A stretch of 64,000 nucleotides of DNA, taken from contig MU394160.1 of the NCBI GenBank assembly GCA_022578605.1, positions 22,542 through 86,541 of the forward strand, in the 5' to 3' direction. Made by a program: the position numbers and the translations under genes. This DNA is from Camillea tinctor (taxonomy: Eukaryota > Ascomycota > Sordariomycetes > Xylariales > Xylariaceae). Below the pieces are notes generated by a model. That model saw only the letters and a list, made by a program, of their open reading frames with translations. It was not told the origin of the DNA and ran no database searches. Shown in pieces: positions 23,189 through 34,772 of the stretch (position 1 is its first letter; each line of letters begins with the position of its first letter).

Positions 23189-23904
23189 ATGAAGGCCTCA
23201 CTCTTCACTCTCTTTACCATTGGCGGCTTCTTCGCCAGCACCATCGCCAACCCGGTGGCGATGAGTAGCAACGTAGAGAAGCGCCAGGACGACGAATATG
23301 ACGACCTGACTGCGAGTCTGACTACGCTCTTTGAGAAGATCCAGGAGCAGACCGCTATCATTAGTAAGGAGCACCTCACCGCCCCAGCTGTTGGTAATGA
23401 CGATGGCATCCGGCACTAACACATGCTAGACGAGACTGTGCAAGCAGCCCCTGAGGGCATCTCGGGCCAACAGGCCAATGCCACTGCCGACTCGCTGGCG
23501 CCGCAATTCCAGGCCATCACTGACCTCATAAGCGCCGAGACCACTAAGTTCGTTAAGCGCTCGATGAGCGCGACCCGTGGTGTCCACACCAAGGCTGATC
23601 TCTTCGCGACCGTGTCCATCATCATCTGGGAGCTGCTCTTTACCGTCAAGTTTGTCATCTTCAAGCTCGGTCTCGGTAAGTCTTTCCTTTCCTCGTTGAA
23701 GCTTTGAACAGCCGCGCTAACCACCTTGACACACATGTAGGGTCCATCCTGATCTACGCGACCCCTCTGGTTCTAGGCCTCGTCGACCTCCTAAAAGCCC
23801 TCGACAAGGTCGTCGCAGGCCTTCTCTACACCGTCAAGGAGACTGTCAACGAGCTCCTCAAGGCCGTCGGCCTGGGTCTCTTGGGCGTTATCCCACCCCC
23901 GTGA
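23189..23904 (+). CDS. Small secreted protein with Kex2 site and hydrophobic helices
   Basis: Exons 23189-23363, 23430-23675 and 23741-23904 give 194 residues. Introns of 66 and 65 bp each have a CTAAC branch site (near 23414 and 23716), and the frame carries across both. Residues 1-20 (MKASLFTLFTIGGFFASTIA) are a signal peptide. A short propeptide ends in Lys-Arg (NVEKR|QDDEY), the usual Kex2 cut. The mature part is helical: an acidic amphipathic start, a second Lys-Arg near FVKRSM, then long hydrophobic helices (SIIIWELLFTVKFVIFKLGL, then LIYATPLVLGLVDLLKAL) and a C-terminal amphipathic helix. There are no Cys. Hydrophobic secreted proteins like this may act on membranes or surfaces, but no family was recognised. 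It lies 1.5 kb upstream of another secreted-protein gene on the same strand. Confidence 0.85.
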
Positions 23905-25442
23905 GGGACGACATAGGTCGTGCCGGTGCCGTCAACCCCTCTTCTCCCCTGCGATCGCAATTAAGACAAGAAAACGACGAGATGAGTTTGAGGCTGCTCG
24001 TCCGGAGTATACACGAATAGAAAATATATCGATGTTACGATCGATCACCACCCCCGTATTTCACATCCTCGTGGACACATCCACTCTATCGCTTTTCCCT
24101 TAAGACTTTCTTTAATGTTTGTAAACTGGATGGACGGAATGTTGTTGTTAGTTAGCTAGTTGTAGATAGACCTCTATTGAAGACTACCTATTTCCTATAC
24201 TCACCTAACTAGACGTTGTAACTGGGAAAACGATTCTGTCCTTGCGAGACTAATTACCTAGTTTTACTCCCATTGCCCACATCAATATTGGACGAACCTT
24301 GCCGGCCTGGATAGTACGGCACGGAGAAGGGGGTTTTCGCGTGAAGTTTATCGTTACATTCGCAAGCTTGACGGTTTGAGCGAGAGAGCCGTGTTAACCG
24401 AATGGAATGCTCGTAACAATCTCATCTCTAGTGATCCGATTTCTGCATGTTCTCCCTTTTCCCCAACCTTCGTGTGGGGGGATGGATGAGGTTTATGAGT
24501 ATAAACCCTGGTCAATTTCAGATAATCCCCATTCTCGAGAAATATGCAAGCAGCAAGGATAAGGGGGCTGAGCTCCGACAAGGATGAGGCAGATCACACA
24601 GCAGCACAGGCCCGCAATTGGCTACGACCACATCGTGAAACCCAGGATACCTGTCGTCGAACGTCGCAGCTTGTCCGCCAAGAGATCGCAGCCGGGGTCA
24701 AGAAGCTTGAGGTTTGGGTTGAGGCTCTTACACGGAGAACCCATCAAGGATAGGTTAAGTTATTTCCCCCCCTGCTGGCACCCGTTCTTCTCGAACCAAA
24801 TCATACATACCGTACCCGCTGGTGAGAACATGACAGGCCCTTCTCGCGGCTTAGACTTCCCTGTTAAGTAGTAGTATCGCGAGTCTACTCCGTTCTCAAG
24901 GAGCACGTCGTATTTCATCCACCTCGAACATGAGACGAAGCGGGAGGGAGCGAGACGAGTAGTACCTAGTTGCAATGACGTTCGGCGTCAGTAGGTTTCT
25001 TGGGTAAGGGGGGGATAACATGGCTCTCGTCTTATGCTTTTCGTTCGTGCAAAACATGCAATTTTAGGCAAAGGCCCCGAGGATCGACGGTCTGATTTTC
25101 TGAGCGGACATCAAACGCGCAGTCGATAAAAGAACCGGCGATGCCCTCCTCTCTTCCCTGAGTCTGATCGTCACCCATCCACCCGTTCGTCTTTCTTTCT
25201 TCTCTCCTTCATCCTCCACAACTATTGTTGGCTGGTCTATTCGTTTCGATTCACCATTTCCAATCTTTATTAAACAAAAGAAAAAGGTCCTTCTGGAAAA
25301 GGTACTCTCTTCTTTTCTTTTTTTATATATACACTCATTCGTCTCCCCAGTTCGTTCGCTGCTCGACTCTGCTTCGCTTCGGCTTGTATATATACATACA
25401 ACATAATCTATCTACACCCACCACCAACCCCAAACCAACAAA
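23905..25442. other. Intergenic, with C/T-rich leader of the 25.4-kb gene
   Basis: No gene was recognised. From about 25190 the sequence becomes strongly pyrimidine-rich, and a TATATATAC stretch near 25386 precedes the ATG at 25443, fitting a promoter and leader. Confidence 0.55.
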
Positions 25443-26189
25443 ATGCGGTCCCCATCCTTCTCCGTCCTCGCCCTCGCGGGCCTCATCGCCACCTCCACCG
25501 CCAAAATCCCCTTCGTCGCGACCTCCGACGTAATCCCCCTTGACTCCTCCTCCTCTTCCGCATCTACCAGCTCCTCCGCGGTCGCCAACGCCGCGACCGC
25601 CGTCTCCGCCGGCGTAGCCGCCATCCCCATCACGCCGAAGCGCTCCCCGCGGGTGAGCATGGCCTCGCGGCGGCAAGCCAACGGCGGGGGACTCTGCACG
25701 GTGATCGGATCGACCGCGCTGCCGGCCGAAGTCGAGACGGTAGCGGAGTCGCTCGCGAACAGCATCACATGCTCGAGCGCAACAACGATCGCCAACGTGC
25801 CGGACGCAACGTCGGGGTCGACGAGCTTCTCGGACGTGGACTTCAGCACGGACGCGCAGAAGCGCAGCCCTCTGCAGTTCGCGCTGGACGAGTTCGCGAC
25901 GGACGCGGGCAGCCTGGCGGACACCGACCTGCAGGACTTCCAGGACAAGCTGAACGTGTACCTGGCGACGGAGGCGGGGATCCGCAGCGTGGGCGGCAGC
26001 CTCGCCATCAAGGTGCCCAAGTTCTTCCTCCAGATGCAGGTCAGCCGGATCCAGACGGCGCAGGGCAACCCGCCCGAGGCCGCGGGCCAGCAGGTCGACC
26101 ACCTCCGCGACAAGGTGCTCAAGAACGCGGCGGGCGAGAGCAAGGCGCTGCTGGACCAGGTGACGAAGCTGGCGACTCAGGTCAGCTAA
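25443..26189 (+). CDS. Secreted Ala/Ser/Thr-rich protein with dibasic sites
   Basis: Intronless, 248 residues, with the strongest G/C bias in the window. Residues 1-20 are a signal peptide (RSPSFSVLALAGLIATSTA). A Ser/Ala-rich pro-region follows, with Lys-Arg at ITPKRSP and again at AQKRSP, both possible Kex2 sites. The middle carries two Cys (GGGLCTVIG and NSITCSS) that could pair. The C-terminal 110 residues are predicted helical, acidic and Gln-rich, ending LLDQVTKLATQVS. No known domain was found. Its placement and processing signals resemble those of the gene at 23189, but the sequences do not align. Confidence 0.8.
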   Translation: MRSPSFSVLALAGLIATSTAKIPFVATSDVIPLDSSSSSASTSSSAVANAATAVSAGVAAIPITPKRSPRVSMASRRQANGGGLCTVIGSTALPAEVETVAESLANSITCSSATTIANVPDATSGSTSFSDVDFSTDAQKRSPLQFALDEFATDAGSLADTDLQDFQDKLNVYLATEAGIRSVGGSLAIKVPKFFLQMQVSRIQTAQGNPPEAAGQQVDHLRDKVLKNAAGESKALLDQVTKLATQVS

Positions 26190-26586
26190 GAGGTGCGCTC
26201 CGTTACATTAGACTGGGTATTATTATTGTCGAACCAGGATAGTTCAGGATCTATAAGCTTCGTTGGAAGGCTACCCTGAAGAAAGACAGAAAAGAAAAAG
26301 GGTGCTGATTCGTTAGCCGTGCGCAGTCATCGTCTGGTCTGAATTAGCTGTAGTGTATTTATTTTACTGTGCATATATAACCCAGATCCGAATTATTTTT
26401 TTTCACAAAAAATTCCCATATATGCTTCGTTCAAAAAAGTGATCCCATTAGAAGAGGAGTTGTGTTCTACTCAATTGCCCTTTTCATTGCCAATCCCATG
26501 TGTCCCGTCTAAAAACGCCTGTCTAATGCAGCTAAGGTCTACGTCTACCCGTACCAAGAAATGCTTTGTCCCAGTTCGATTCGAGT
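26190..26586. other. Short gap between convergent genes
   Basis: Holds the 3' ends of the secreted-protein gene and the kinase gene. It is AT-rich with T-runs, and nothing else was recognised. Confidence 0.55.
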
Positions 26587-28838
26587 TTATACGTTTGGCG
26601 ACAGCAAATCGTATTTGACGCATCTCTCAACCTATATTATCAGTAAATCATCAGCCTCACGCTCTCAACTGTAGTATAAAAGCCGCAGAGGGTGGAGTTA
26701 TCAAAACTTACGTCCTCAATACTGGCTTGCATGAACCTCCTCGCCTCTAACCCAGCCCAAACAAAGAACATGGAGAAATCACCTCCTTTCATCATCTTGG
26801 CCCCACTCTGAGCACCCAGCTGTCTGAGGATCGGCAGGGAGCTGCTCAGAAGATCTACGTTGGGATCGAGACTCCGGCCGATACCTTCAAGCAACAAGAT
26901 ACTGATCACGACATTCACAAAATCGCCTTCTAGTCTTACATGGTGCCCTCTTACCATGTTTAGGACCTGCTGCAGAATGTCCCCAATCTTGACATTGCCG
27001 AGCGCCAAGGTACGGCTCTTGACGCTGAGTACAAGATGTTGCATCTTCAAGGCGAATATTTCCTCATCAATGACTGCTTCCGGTTGGCGGCAGCGTTCGC
27101 ACATGAGGTGACCGGCCTTGTACCCATCAAACTCGGCGACGGCCCGGAAGAGATCAAGAAAGTTACGACGGTTAGTAGCATTCAGTTCCGTAACTAATCC
27201 CGTATCGATGAAGATCAGTTGCGGTCGGTAGCCCTCGGCATCGATCTTCTTTAATTCTGCCTCCCATAGTTCGAGATCCTTCTTCTTGCGGTAGGGCCGT
27301 AGACGAGCCAAGACTTGCTCCGTGACATCGGTTTGTTCGTGAGCTTGGTCGTGGAGCTGTAGCTCGTCGCTTACCGAGCGCCGGCGGAGGTGGAGATCGG
27401 GCTGCTGAGTCTGGTAGAAGCGAACCATTATATTCCCAGGGTGCAGGTCAGCATGCACAAAATTGTCTATGAGCAACATGCGCAGGAATGCGTCTAGTCC
27501 TTCTTGGGCAATGTCTCGCTGGAATACGCCACCCCCATTCTCCAGGAAGTCTGCTAGCGGCATGCCCTGGGCGAATTCTTCTATCAGGACCTCTCGGGTG
27601 GTAAATTCGAGGTAAGGAAATGGAAACCAGGCTGTAGCACGATGTCTGAAATTCCGGCGGAACTTGGCTAGATTAGCGGCTTCAATGCGAAGATCCAGCT
27701 GCAGCTTCATCATCTCCCCAAATTGTGCTACCTCGTCAGGCAGAGACAGCCATTCGATAGTGGGTATCATGTTGAGTGTGGAGGCGAAGAAACTCATGAT
27801 ACGCAGATCTCGCCGGACTATACGCTCGACTCGAGGGTGCAAGACTTTGACAGCAACGTAGGAAGAGGGGACTCGTTTCGGCATGCTTTTCAGCACTGTG
27901 TCTACATTACGGCGGACGTTCCGTCGAATATTAGGCGTGTCGGTTACATCGACGTCGTCCGGTACGGTGAGGTCGGGCTTCAGTTTCGCGCGATATACTT
28001 GGGCAATGGCCCCAACGCCCATGGGGGTTTCTTCAAACTCGTCGAATATATCCTCAAAGTCCCGCCCATCGAAGGCGGCTTCGACTATTCGCTTCGTCGC
28101 GTGTATCGAGTGAGCGGGAGCATGGGAGTGGAGTTTGGACATTATATCGCACATCTCCGTAGGGAAGATGTCCGTCCTTGACGCTGCCCATTGACCCAGC
28201 TGACGAGCGATTGGGTACGAGTAAGCCTAAGCTTGAGCCTAGAAGAATCATACAAGCTGTCTTACCTTGATGAATGCAGGACCCGCAGTCTCCATGCTCG
28301 AGACCAAAAAGTTGTACCACCATAAAGTGCCAGACCTCTCATTGTCGCGGTCTCGCTGACGGCGACCAAGCCAAATCGCGGGGACGGTCAAGATGACTGG
28401 AACGAATATAAGGAACAAGTGACAGAACCTGATTCCGGTGCTTAGGGGCTCCCACAGATACAGATCTAGGTATACTATTACGGTGTTCTTGAGGCGTGAA
28501 AAGCCCCCAGTGTTGGGATCTACCGACTTTTTCAGCTCGTCGCGCGATGCTTGCAGCATGCGCTCCTCCGCCGTGAGTTCGGTGCCTCCATCGTCCTTCT
28601 CGGAGAGCTTGACGAAGGCAGCTGTTCCTAGCGCACCACCGGCAGCAGCTTTCAGTAGGGTATTCTGGAGTCTATGGGTATAGGTCCGTGATCTATGTCT
28701 GGAGAGTCTTGCAGGGGTGCTCGGAGCGAGTCGGGGAGCGAGTCGGGGAGCAAGTCGAGCTATAGGGGAGAAGAGGCATCGTTGCGCGCATAACCGGCCA
28801 AGCGCGTGAGTGGCCGGTCTCATTTCTTCGGGGGGCAA
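26587..28838 (-). CDS. ABC1/UbiB-family atypical kinase, ADCK2-type, mitochondrial
   Basis: Exons 28838-28266, 28199-26712 and 26631-26587 give 701 residues. An Arg-rich N-terminus fits a mitochondrial presequence, and a hydrophobic segment near residues 139-159 (FCHLFLIFVPVILTVPAIWL) fits a membrane anchor. The KxGQ motif spans the first intron (FIK|LGQWAASRTDIFP, residues 189-203). The Ala-rich nucleotide loop is GAIAQVY (254-260), the catalytic Lys lies in VAVKVLHP (about 309), HADLHPGN is at 440-447 with Asp442 and Asn447, and the metal-binding Asp is in IFIDTGL (about 523). Family knowledge links ADCK2-like proteins to lipid and coenzyme Q homeostasis in the inner membrane. The last exon is only 15 codons (VERCVKYDLLSPNV); without it the frame reads into an 80-bp intron with good splice sites and a CTGAT branch point. 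Confidence 0.92.
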
Positions 28839-29484
28839 TTCAGTATCGTGGGTTTATATCTTTGGGGTTTTCATAATTATAGACATCCTCCGGTATGCGC
28901 AGGGTTTGGATGGTTATAGTTGTAGTTGTTGGTTTAGTTCACAGTTGTTGTAGTAAGGATGGAGAATCACGGTCAAGGGGTCAAAGGATGACGGCCGATT
29001 AGATCACCTAGCATCGCTCGGTGTAACTCGGCGTGGGAGTGACGTAGATTACTTCTTAGATAACATCTGAAAATGCTTATCCGTCGGTACATTCCCGGCT
29101 GAACATGTGTGAGACCTACTTCGCCAATCAGATACCATCTAAACTTATGTAACTGCGAAGTATCAAGATACGCTAGAAAGTACGCTAGTGTGGTGGTACC
29201 TAAAATCATCCCCTCCGCTTTCTCTGCCAGTCCCCAAATTTAGGCTTTGCCACTGCCCATCAATGCGATAATAAAATACAATAGCACCTAAGATAAAAGA
29301 ATTAAAAAAAATAATTAGTTCGACATATTCTTTTTTTTTGCGATAGCTTCGTCTCACTTACACCTAGACTTATACCAAACACAACCTATAACCTATATCC
29401 TGTCAAGCTGTTTGTCTATCTATTGAACTATTTTTATACCATTTTCTATTCTAGTCTGGTCTTATTTTTCTACCATATTTCATC
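28839..29484. promoter_or_regulatory. Divergent promoter region
   Basis: A 646-bp gap between the start codons of the ADCK2-type kinase (left) and cytochrome c heme lyase (right). Both products work in mitochondria, so shared control is plausible. No palindrome or known respiratory-gene motif was identified with confidence. The heme-lyase side is T/C-rich. Confidence 0.5.
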
Positions 29485-30591
29485 ATGGGTTGGTTTTGGT
29501 CCGACGGTCCTGCGACGAATGCCCAGAGTCGACCTCATTTAACCCATCACACGTACATTGTCCAAGATGTTTCTGCCACGCCACCTGTAAGCTATCCACT
29601 TGCTGTTGCCGTTACTAATTATAACGATACTATCCAATCTGAAACTAATCAACGCCGTCCTATGGATAGCCAGCATGTCCTATGCACAAGAGGACCGCCG
29701 AGAACACGACCCCTCCTTCGAGCTGCCCCGTGAAGCCGAATGCCTCGACACCCCCCGCTTGTCCCATACCCCACGAACCCGAAGAGAAGTCGGCCTTCTC
29801 TAAACTCAACCCCCTAAACTACATGTTCCGCGACCTATCCCAGGCGAGAGCACCGAACCAGACCTATGCTCTCCCCACCTCCCGAGAGCCCTCCACCATC
29901 CCGAGAGGCGATGGCGACGGGAACTGGGAGTACCCCTCGCCCCAGCAGATGTATAATGCCCTCCTGCGCAAGGGCTACGACGACACCGATGTTACCGCCG
30001 TCGAGAGCATGGTCAGTGTGCACAACTTCCTGAACGAGGGTGCTTGGGCCGAGATCATGGAGTGGGAGAAGCGCTTCGCCGGCGGTATCTACAAGGGGTG
30101 GCGCAAGTGCAGCCGCGGCGAGAATAACTTCGACGATGCAGTGAGGAAGTACGGCTACGAGAAGGAGGTGGAGGACTTGAGCCCCAGCCTGGTGAGATTC
30201 CAGGGCCGGCCCCAGGACATGACACCGAAAGCTGCCATGATCCAGGTCATGGGCTGGTTATATCCTTCGGCGTTTGGGTAAGCGTGGCGTATGCAGAGCT
30301 GACAATTCGAGATATATGCTAATAGCGTGTAGTACCGAACCACCTTTCGACCGGCACGACTGGTATGTCTCACGCGAGGCCAACGGCGATAGGAAAGAAG
30401 TCCGCTACATCATCGATTACTACTCGGGCCCGCCCGAGCCCACTGGAGAGCCCGTGTTCTACCTTGACGTTCGACCGGCCTGTACTCCTATGGGCGCCGT
30501 CGAGCGAGCGGTTCGCTGGGGATCTGATGTCTGGTGGAGGGCCTCTGGTGGTGATGCCCGAGAGCAATCGAAACAGGAAAAAGCAAAATAA
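29485..30591 (+). CDS. CYC3: Cytochrome c heme lyase (holocytochrome c synthase)
   Basis: Exons 29485-29586, 29670-30277 and 30333-30591 give 322 residues. It attaches heme covalently to apocytochrome c in the mitochondrial intermembrane space. It starts MGWFWSDGP, like yeast Cyc3, and has three heme-regulatory CP motifs at Cys37, Cys53 and Cys65 (CPM, CPV, CPI). The conserved core follows: [20 protein letters not shown], then [16 protein letters not shown] with the heme-binding His at residue 152, then the [11 protein letters not shown] block, [11 protein letters not shown] and YLDVRPA. Introns are 83 and 55 bp with CTAAT branch sites, both junctions in frame. The Cyc3-type N-terminus favours cytochrome c over cytochrome c1 as substrate. 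The exon-1 end (residues 20-34) is the least certain part. Confidence 0.95.
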
Positions 30592-33562
30592 GAAGGCCGA
30601 TGCAGACGAAACTACATCGCAGATATAATCAAAAAGGAAAAAAAGAAAAGAAAAAGAACCAGATGGTTGTTCTATGATGACCGGCGTAAAACAAAGGGAG
30701 CCATGGAGTTCGGGTTCACCTAGGGTGGTGTATCAATAAAATAAATCATACCAACGGGGAGGGAGGGTTAGGTGGGATTAGGTGGTTGTTTGCATGTCAT
30801 CCTCCTCCCCTCTCTCCCCCTTTTCATGGGTGCTAGCACCCTTTGCTCAGAATGCATCACGACTCCTCGATTTTTTTTATATGAACTATATACCTATGAT
30901 TAATCCTGTATATATATAGTATTGCATCTATTCTCTGCGCCGTCCACTTACCGATGGATACTCTAACCCAGAGTGGGACGGCGTCGACATCGTGAGATCG
31001 TCTAAAGTCAGAGTAACGGTGCCCTCCGGGTAGCCAACCCCTCCATCTATCTATCTATCTTTCTTTCTAAGTCAAGCTTCAAATTCAATGACCCAACGCC
31101 TAGAACCCATCGTGGATCCCTCACCTTCCCTTCCCTTGTATATAGCGTACATGAGTGGGGAGTGTGGAGGGATAAATGGTGCTAACGCTCAAAATTGGAA
31201 TTCCTTGCATATACTTATCCTTACCGAAAGGTCAGATGAACCCAGAATTATTCTCCCATCCGTGCGTTGCTCTGTCTCTCTCCTCTCTGTCGGTAAGTCC
31301 AGGGTCTTGGGAATTGGGCGTCGTCGTCCTTTCATCGTCAGCCGACTTTTTTCTTCTTGGATTTGCTTATCATGATCCCGAGGGAAAGGTTCGTTCGGGC
31401 TTAGTTGGTAATTCCTTTTTAATGTTGACGTTTCGCGGTTTATAAATTGACTTATACGTCGTGTCAGCGCTGACTTACCTTTTCCTCGTAATTACTTACT
31501 TACTTACATAGATAGGTTCATTACCCATGCTTCATCCCTCAGCTGCTGGCGCCATAGCGGTATGACTAGCCCTGACGTCAATGCATCCCACCGATAGCGC
31601 TTCGTGAATACATAATGTTGCAATGCGTAGTTTTTCAATTCACTCGAGCCGGGGTTCTGGTGAATATCTTGGTCAAGTGTGCTAGTGTAATAGGAACATG
31701 CTGTATAAGAGATAACCGCGTGAGCCAAGTACTGACTATAAGCCGGAAAATTAAAAAGACTCTTGTCAGCATGTTAGCTATCAAGACCGAGACAGAGACG
31801 AAAAGAGGAATAGTTGGTCATGGGTTTGTGTTCTGAGGGGAGGGGATCACAAGGCCAGTCCAGCCCGGTCCGGGTCGATCTCATCCTTCGAAGAATTTCC
31901 AGATTGGCGTCTCTGGTAATACAATTTAATATATTTTTCTTTCCCACGGCCGTCCGGAAAACGTGTCCAATTCACCAAATTTCGGCAAATATGTGAATAT
32001 TGTCATAAGCCCTTCTCTCCCCTCCTCCCCCACCAACCCAACTGGACAGATTGAAAAGAGAGAGAGAGACCAGAAAAAAATATTTAATAGGCACAGATTT
32101 GCCACCATCACCAACTTACCACCACCATGAGAGATATAAACTTGATTCTACATCGCCTTTACCGCTCTCGCTCGAACTAGACTTACTTAACCTTGTCGAC
32201 CTAATCCACCATACCGAACCATACCTTGCCTTGCCTTACCTTGCCTTACCTCCATTCTTTTTCATACGTACATACGCACTTACATACATACATATAACCC
32301 TGGCCCGGGCATCTGATCTTCAAAAGCTAACCTCTACACCCCCGGCCCTGCTGAAGTTCTTTTTTTTTCTTAGTCTACCCAGAGTTGCAGTAGGTTGGGT
32401 AGAGATTATCGACCATCGAATTTTTTACACTACATACCTAGTTAGCTAGTTAGGGATCCGGGGGGGCACTTATACACAATTCGGCCTAGAACGAGGATTT
32501 TTACCTGGGTTATCTATTTCTCTCTCTATCTCCTTTTCTTTTGTTTCCTAGGGAATTAAACGGAAAACAAAACCTCCACGCCTCTTTTTTTATCAACCTC
32601 CCCTCATCCCAGCCCAATATTACTCTAGACCCCCCCCCTCTCTGTGTAAGTGCAGTGGAGGAGGTAGGCCGCTTCAGAAGGGCTGGTGGGTAAGAAGGGT
32701 ATTGGAGGGGTTGGACGATCGAGAGTCGAATTGACGCAAGTTGATTCGACTTGAATGCACAGAAGTGGTGTGTATATGTGATGTGCTGCCGGGTTGCATG
32801 TTGGTGAGCGATCCATAGTAAAGAGGTTAGTTTCCTCTTGGTTTTTTTTTTACTTATTCTTTTTTTATTTGGTCTATCTTTGTTTCCACCGCCCTTTCTC
32901 TCTCCGGGTTACCTATCTCCAACCGTTGGGTTATTCTTCTTCTGCTTCTGCAGTTTTATAATATCTACCTTTCGCCCTCTCACTTCTCTTCCTAGTCTCT
33001 TTTTCTCTTTTTTTCTCTTTACATCTTTTTCCAAATCTTCTCTCTTTGGATATCGTTCTGTTTTATATTTACTCATTTATTTATTGGGGTCTGACGTATG
33101 TTAATGGGGAACTTGGGTTTATCCTTCTCTAGTTAACTTAGACTTAGGACTTTCCCATCTGTTCCACTACCAACCCCCACCAGAAACTTATATACATCAT
33201 ACAACAAATCATCACTACCTACCTAACCTAGTATATACTTACTAGGTAGTTTATATGCTACGAACCCTGCGGCTCAATACGAACGATTTAGTTTCATAGA
33301 AACAAAATCGAGAACCCGCAATTTACTACTATATTTTTCACAAAGAGAAGAAAGAAAAAAGAGAGAGAGAAAAGGACATACATAACATCCCACTGCTTAT
33401 TCCCCTCCTTCCTCCATACTTTCTTCTATCTTAGTCCCCCTCCACCCCACAGCAACGCACATACCTCACCGCCACTACTAAGAAAACTCTTGGCGGTTCA
33501 AGGGATAAGAAGCAGAGAAAAAAAATAAAAGGGAAAAGAAATAGACTTAGAGAAAAAAGAAA
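30592..33562. other. 3-kb intergenic with long pyrimidine-rich leader region
   Basis: No ORF here has coding character. From about 32.0 kb on, the sequence is dominated by C/T tracts, TTGCC/TTACC repeats (near 32220-32250) and A-rich stretches just before the ATG at 33563. This is the usual look of promoters and long leaders of highly expressed fungal genes. Confidence 0.5.
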
Positions 33563-33763
33563 ATGGATAACCTAACCTACCGGATCGGTGGCTACGAAGT
33601 GACCCTCGTGGACGGACTCTGGATCGGTCTCGTGGCCCTCGAGGCCCTTATGATCACCGGCGCTCTGGGACGGAGGGCATACAAAGCCATTGGCAACTCG
33701 AGACAGCATGTGAGGGCTGAGTCCCCCACCGTGGCCTACAACAATATGCAATACTACAACTAG
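33563..33763 (+). CDS. 66-residue membrane microprotein
   Basis: A short ORF with clear coding character: codons end mostly in C or G (GGC, CTC, ATC, GTG), unlike the AT-rich and C/T-rich DNA on both sides. It starts MDNLTYRIGGYEVTLVDG and has one hydrophobic segment at about residues 13-35 (DGLWIGLVALEALMITGAL), followed by a basic stretch (GRRAYKAIGNSRQHVR) and a Tyr/Asn-rich tail. This is the layout of a single-pass membrane protein with basic residues after the helix. The ATG lies in an A-rich context typical of fungal starts, and no intron is needed. No known family was recognised. The unusually long pyrimidine-rich upstream region suggests strong or regulated expression. Confidence 0.65.
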   Translation: MDNLTYRIGGYEVTLVDGLWIGLVALEALMITGALGRRAYKAIGNSRQHVRAESPTVAYNNMQYYN

Positions 33764-34684
33764 TCATTTACCAAACACCAAACTTACCCTACCCAACATA
33801 CCGATTCTATCTCTATCTGAGAGAATAAGATACACGGAATTAGGTGTTGGTAGTACTACAATACATAACGGGAAAAGAGCGAGAGAGGGAGAAAACCACT
33901 ACAATCCAGTGGATTTCGGAGAGACAAGCAAAAAATACCCCCCGGAGTTGTGTTGTCTGTCTTAAACATCAAATCATCTCATGACCTACGAAAGAACGAA
34001 CGATCAAACGACCAACGAATGAGCGACATGGACTCTTGCTTTCTATTTTTATCATTTCTACTTCCAGAAAACAGTTAGGATAGATACCCTTTCTGTTTTA
34101 TTATCCTTTTTGCATTCAACGTTTTCGGGGGGTTTCAAAGCATCGGAAATGCGTTTAGTTCATTAGGAATAGGAACACAGGCGTTGTATACTGGGGTCGG
34201 GTCATCATTGCATGTTGCATTTGTTTCTTATTCTTAGCCGCTGCACCTGCAATTGATTAGCTGGTGAGAGCATTGGACGGAGAGGCAAGGCGGATTGGAA
34301 ATCAGCGATAATTGGCCAAGGGGGTGGAAAACCCAATCAAGGGTCTTTGTATATGCGATGATTACTTAGTTTACCTACCTTCCAGTGCTCGTGGTGTTGT
34401 CTCTAGCTTACAGCATCACTTCAGCGGCACATTTTATTATCTTGCCTTCTTGGCAAGTATATAGGGGAGACATAACATTAGGTTATGAGAAATAAGAGAA
34501 AAGTAACAGTTATCACGATGCATCTCATAGGATTTGTGCCACTTGAACTTGGACCTATGAGAGAGTATTCGAGCATGGACCAAAAAAATAATTATTGGAA
34601 GATATTGTCTTGGCCTACAAAAGTATCACTCAATGTAGTTTGTGAAAACCTGAAGAAAAACGAAATGCAAAAAATGATGTTCGT
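33764..34684. other. Intergenic, 3' side of the microprotein gene
   Basis: AT-moderate sequence, presumably the 3' UTR then spacer up to the tRNA gene. No further gene was recognised. Confidence 0.5.
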
Positions 34685-34772
34685 TGGACATTCTGGGAAT
34701 TGAACCCAGGACCCTTTGCAAGCACTGTTCAGAAGATGCGAAGCAAATATCATACCCCTAGACCAAATGCCC
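34685..34772 (-). tRNA. tRNA-Ala(CGC) with a 16-nt intron
   Basis: On the minus strand GGGCATT pairs with AATGTCC as the acceptor stem, with the G3:U70 wobble pair that is the main identity element of alanyl-tRNA synthetase; base 73 is A. Box A is TGGTCTAGGGG and box B is GGTTCAATTCC. The anticodon stem is TTTGC/GCAAA. Taking a 7-base loop, the anticodon is CGC, followed at the canonical position after base 37 by a 16-nt intron, leaving 72 nt. The D-arm (TTTGGTCTAGGGGTATGA) resembles fungal tRNA-Pro, so Pro(CGG) ancestry was considered. The anticodon, G3:U70 and A73 together favour Ala. Confidence 0.85.

Noticed and set aside
25335..26143. Two long minus-strand frames opposite the secreted-protein gene
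   Set aside because: Shadows of the G/C-rich codons of the plus-strand gene, which has a signal peptide and a proper leader.
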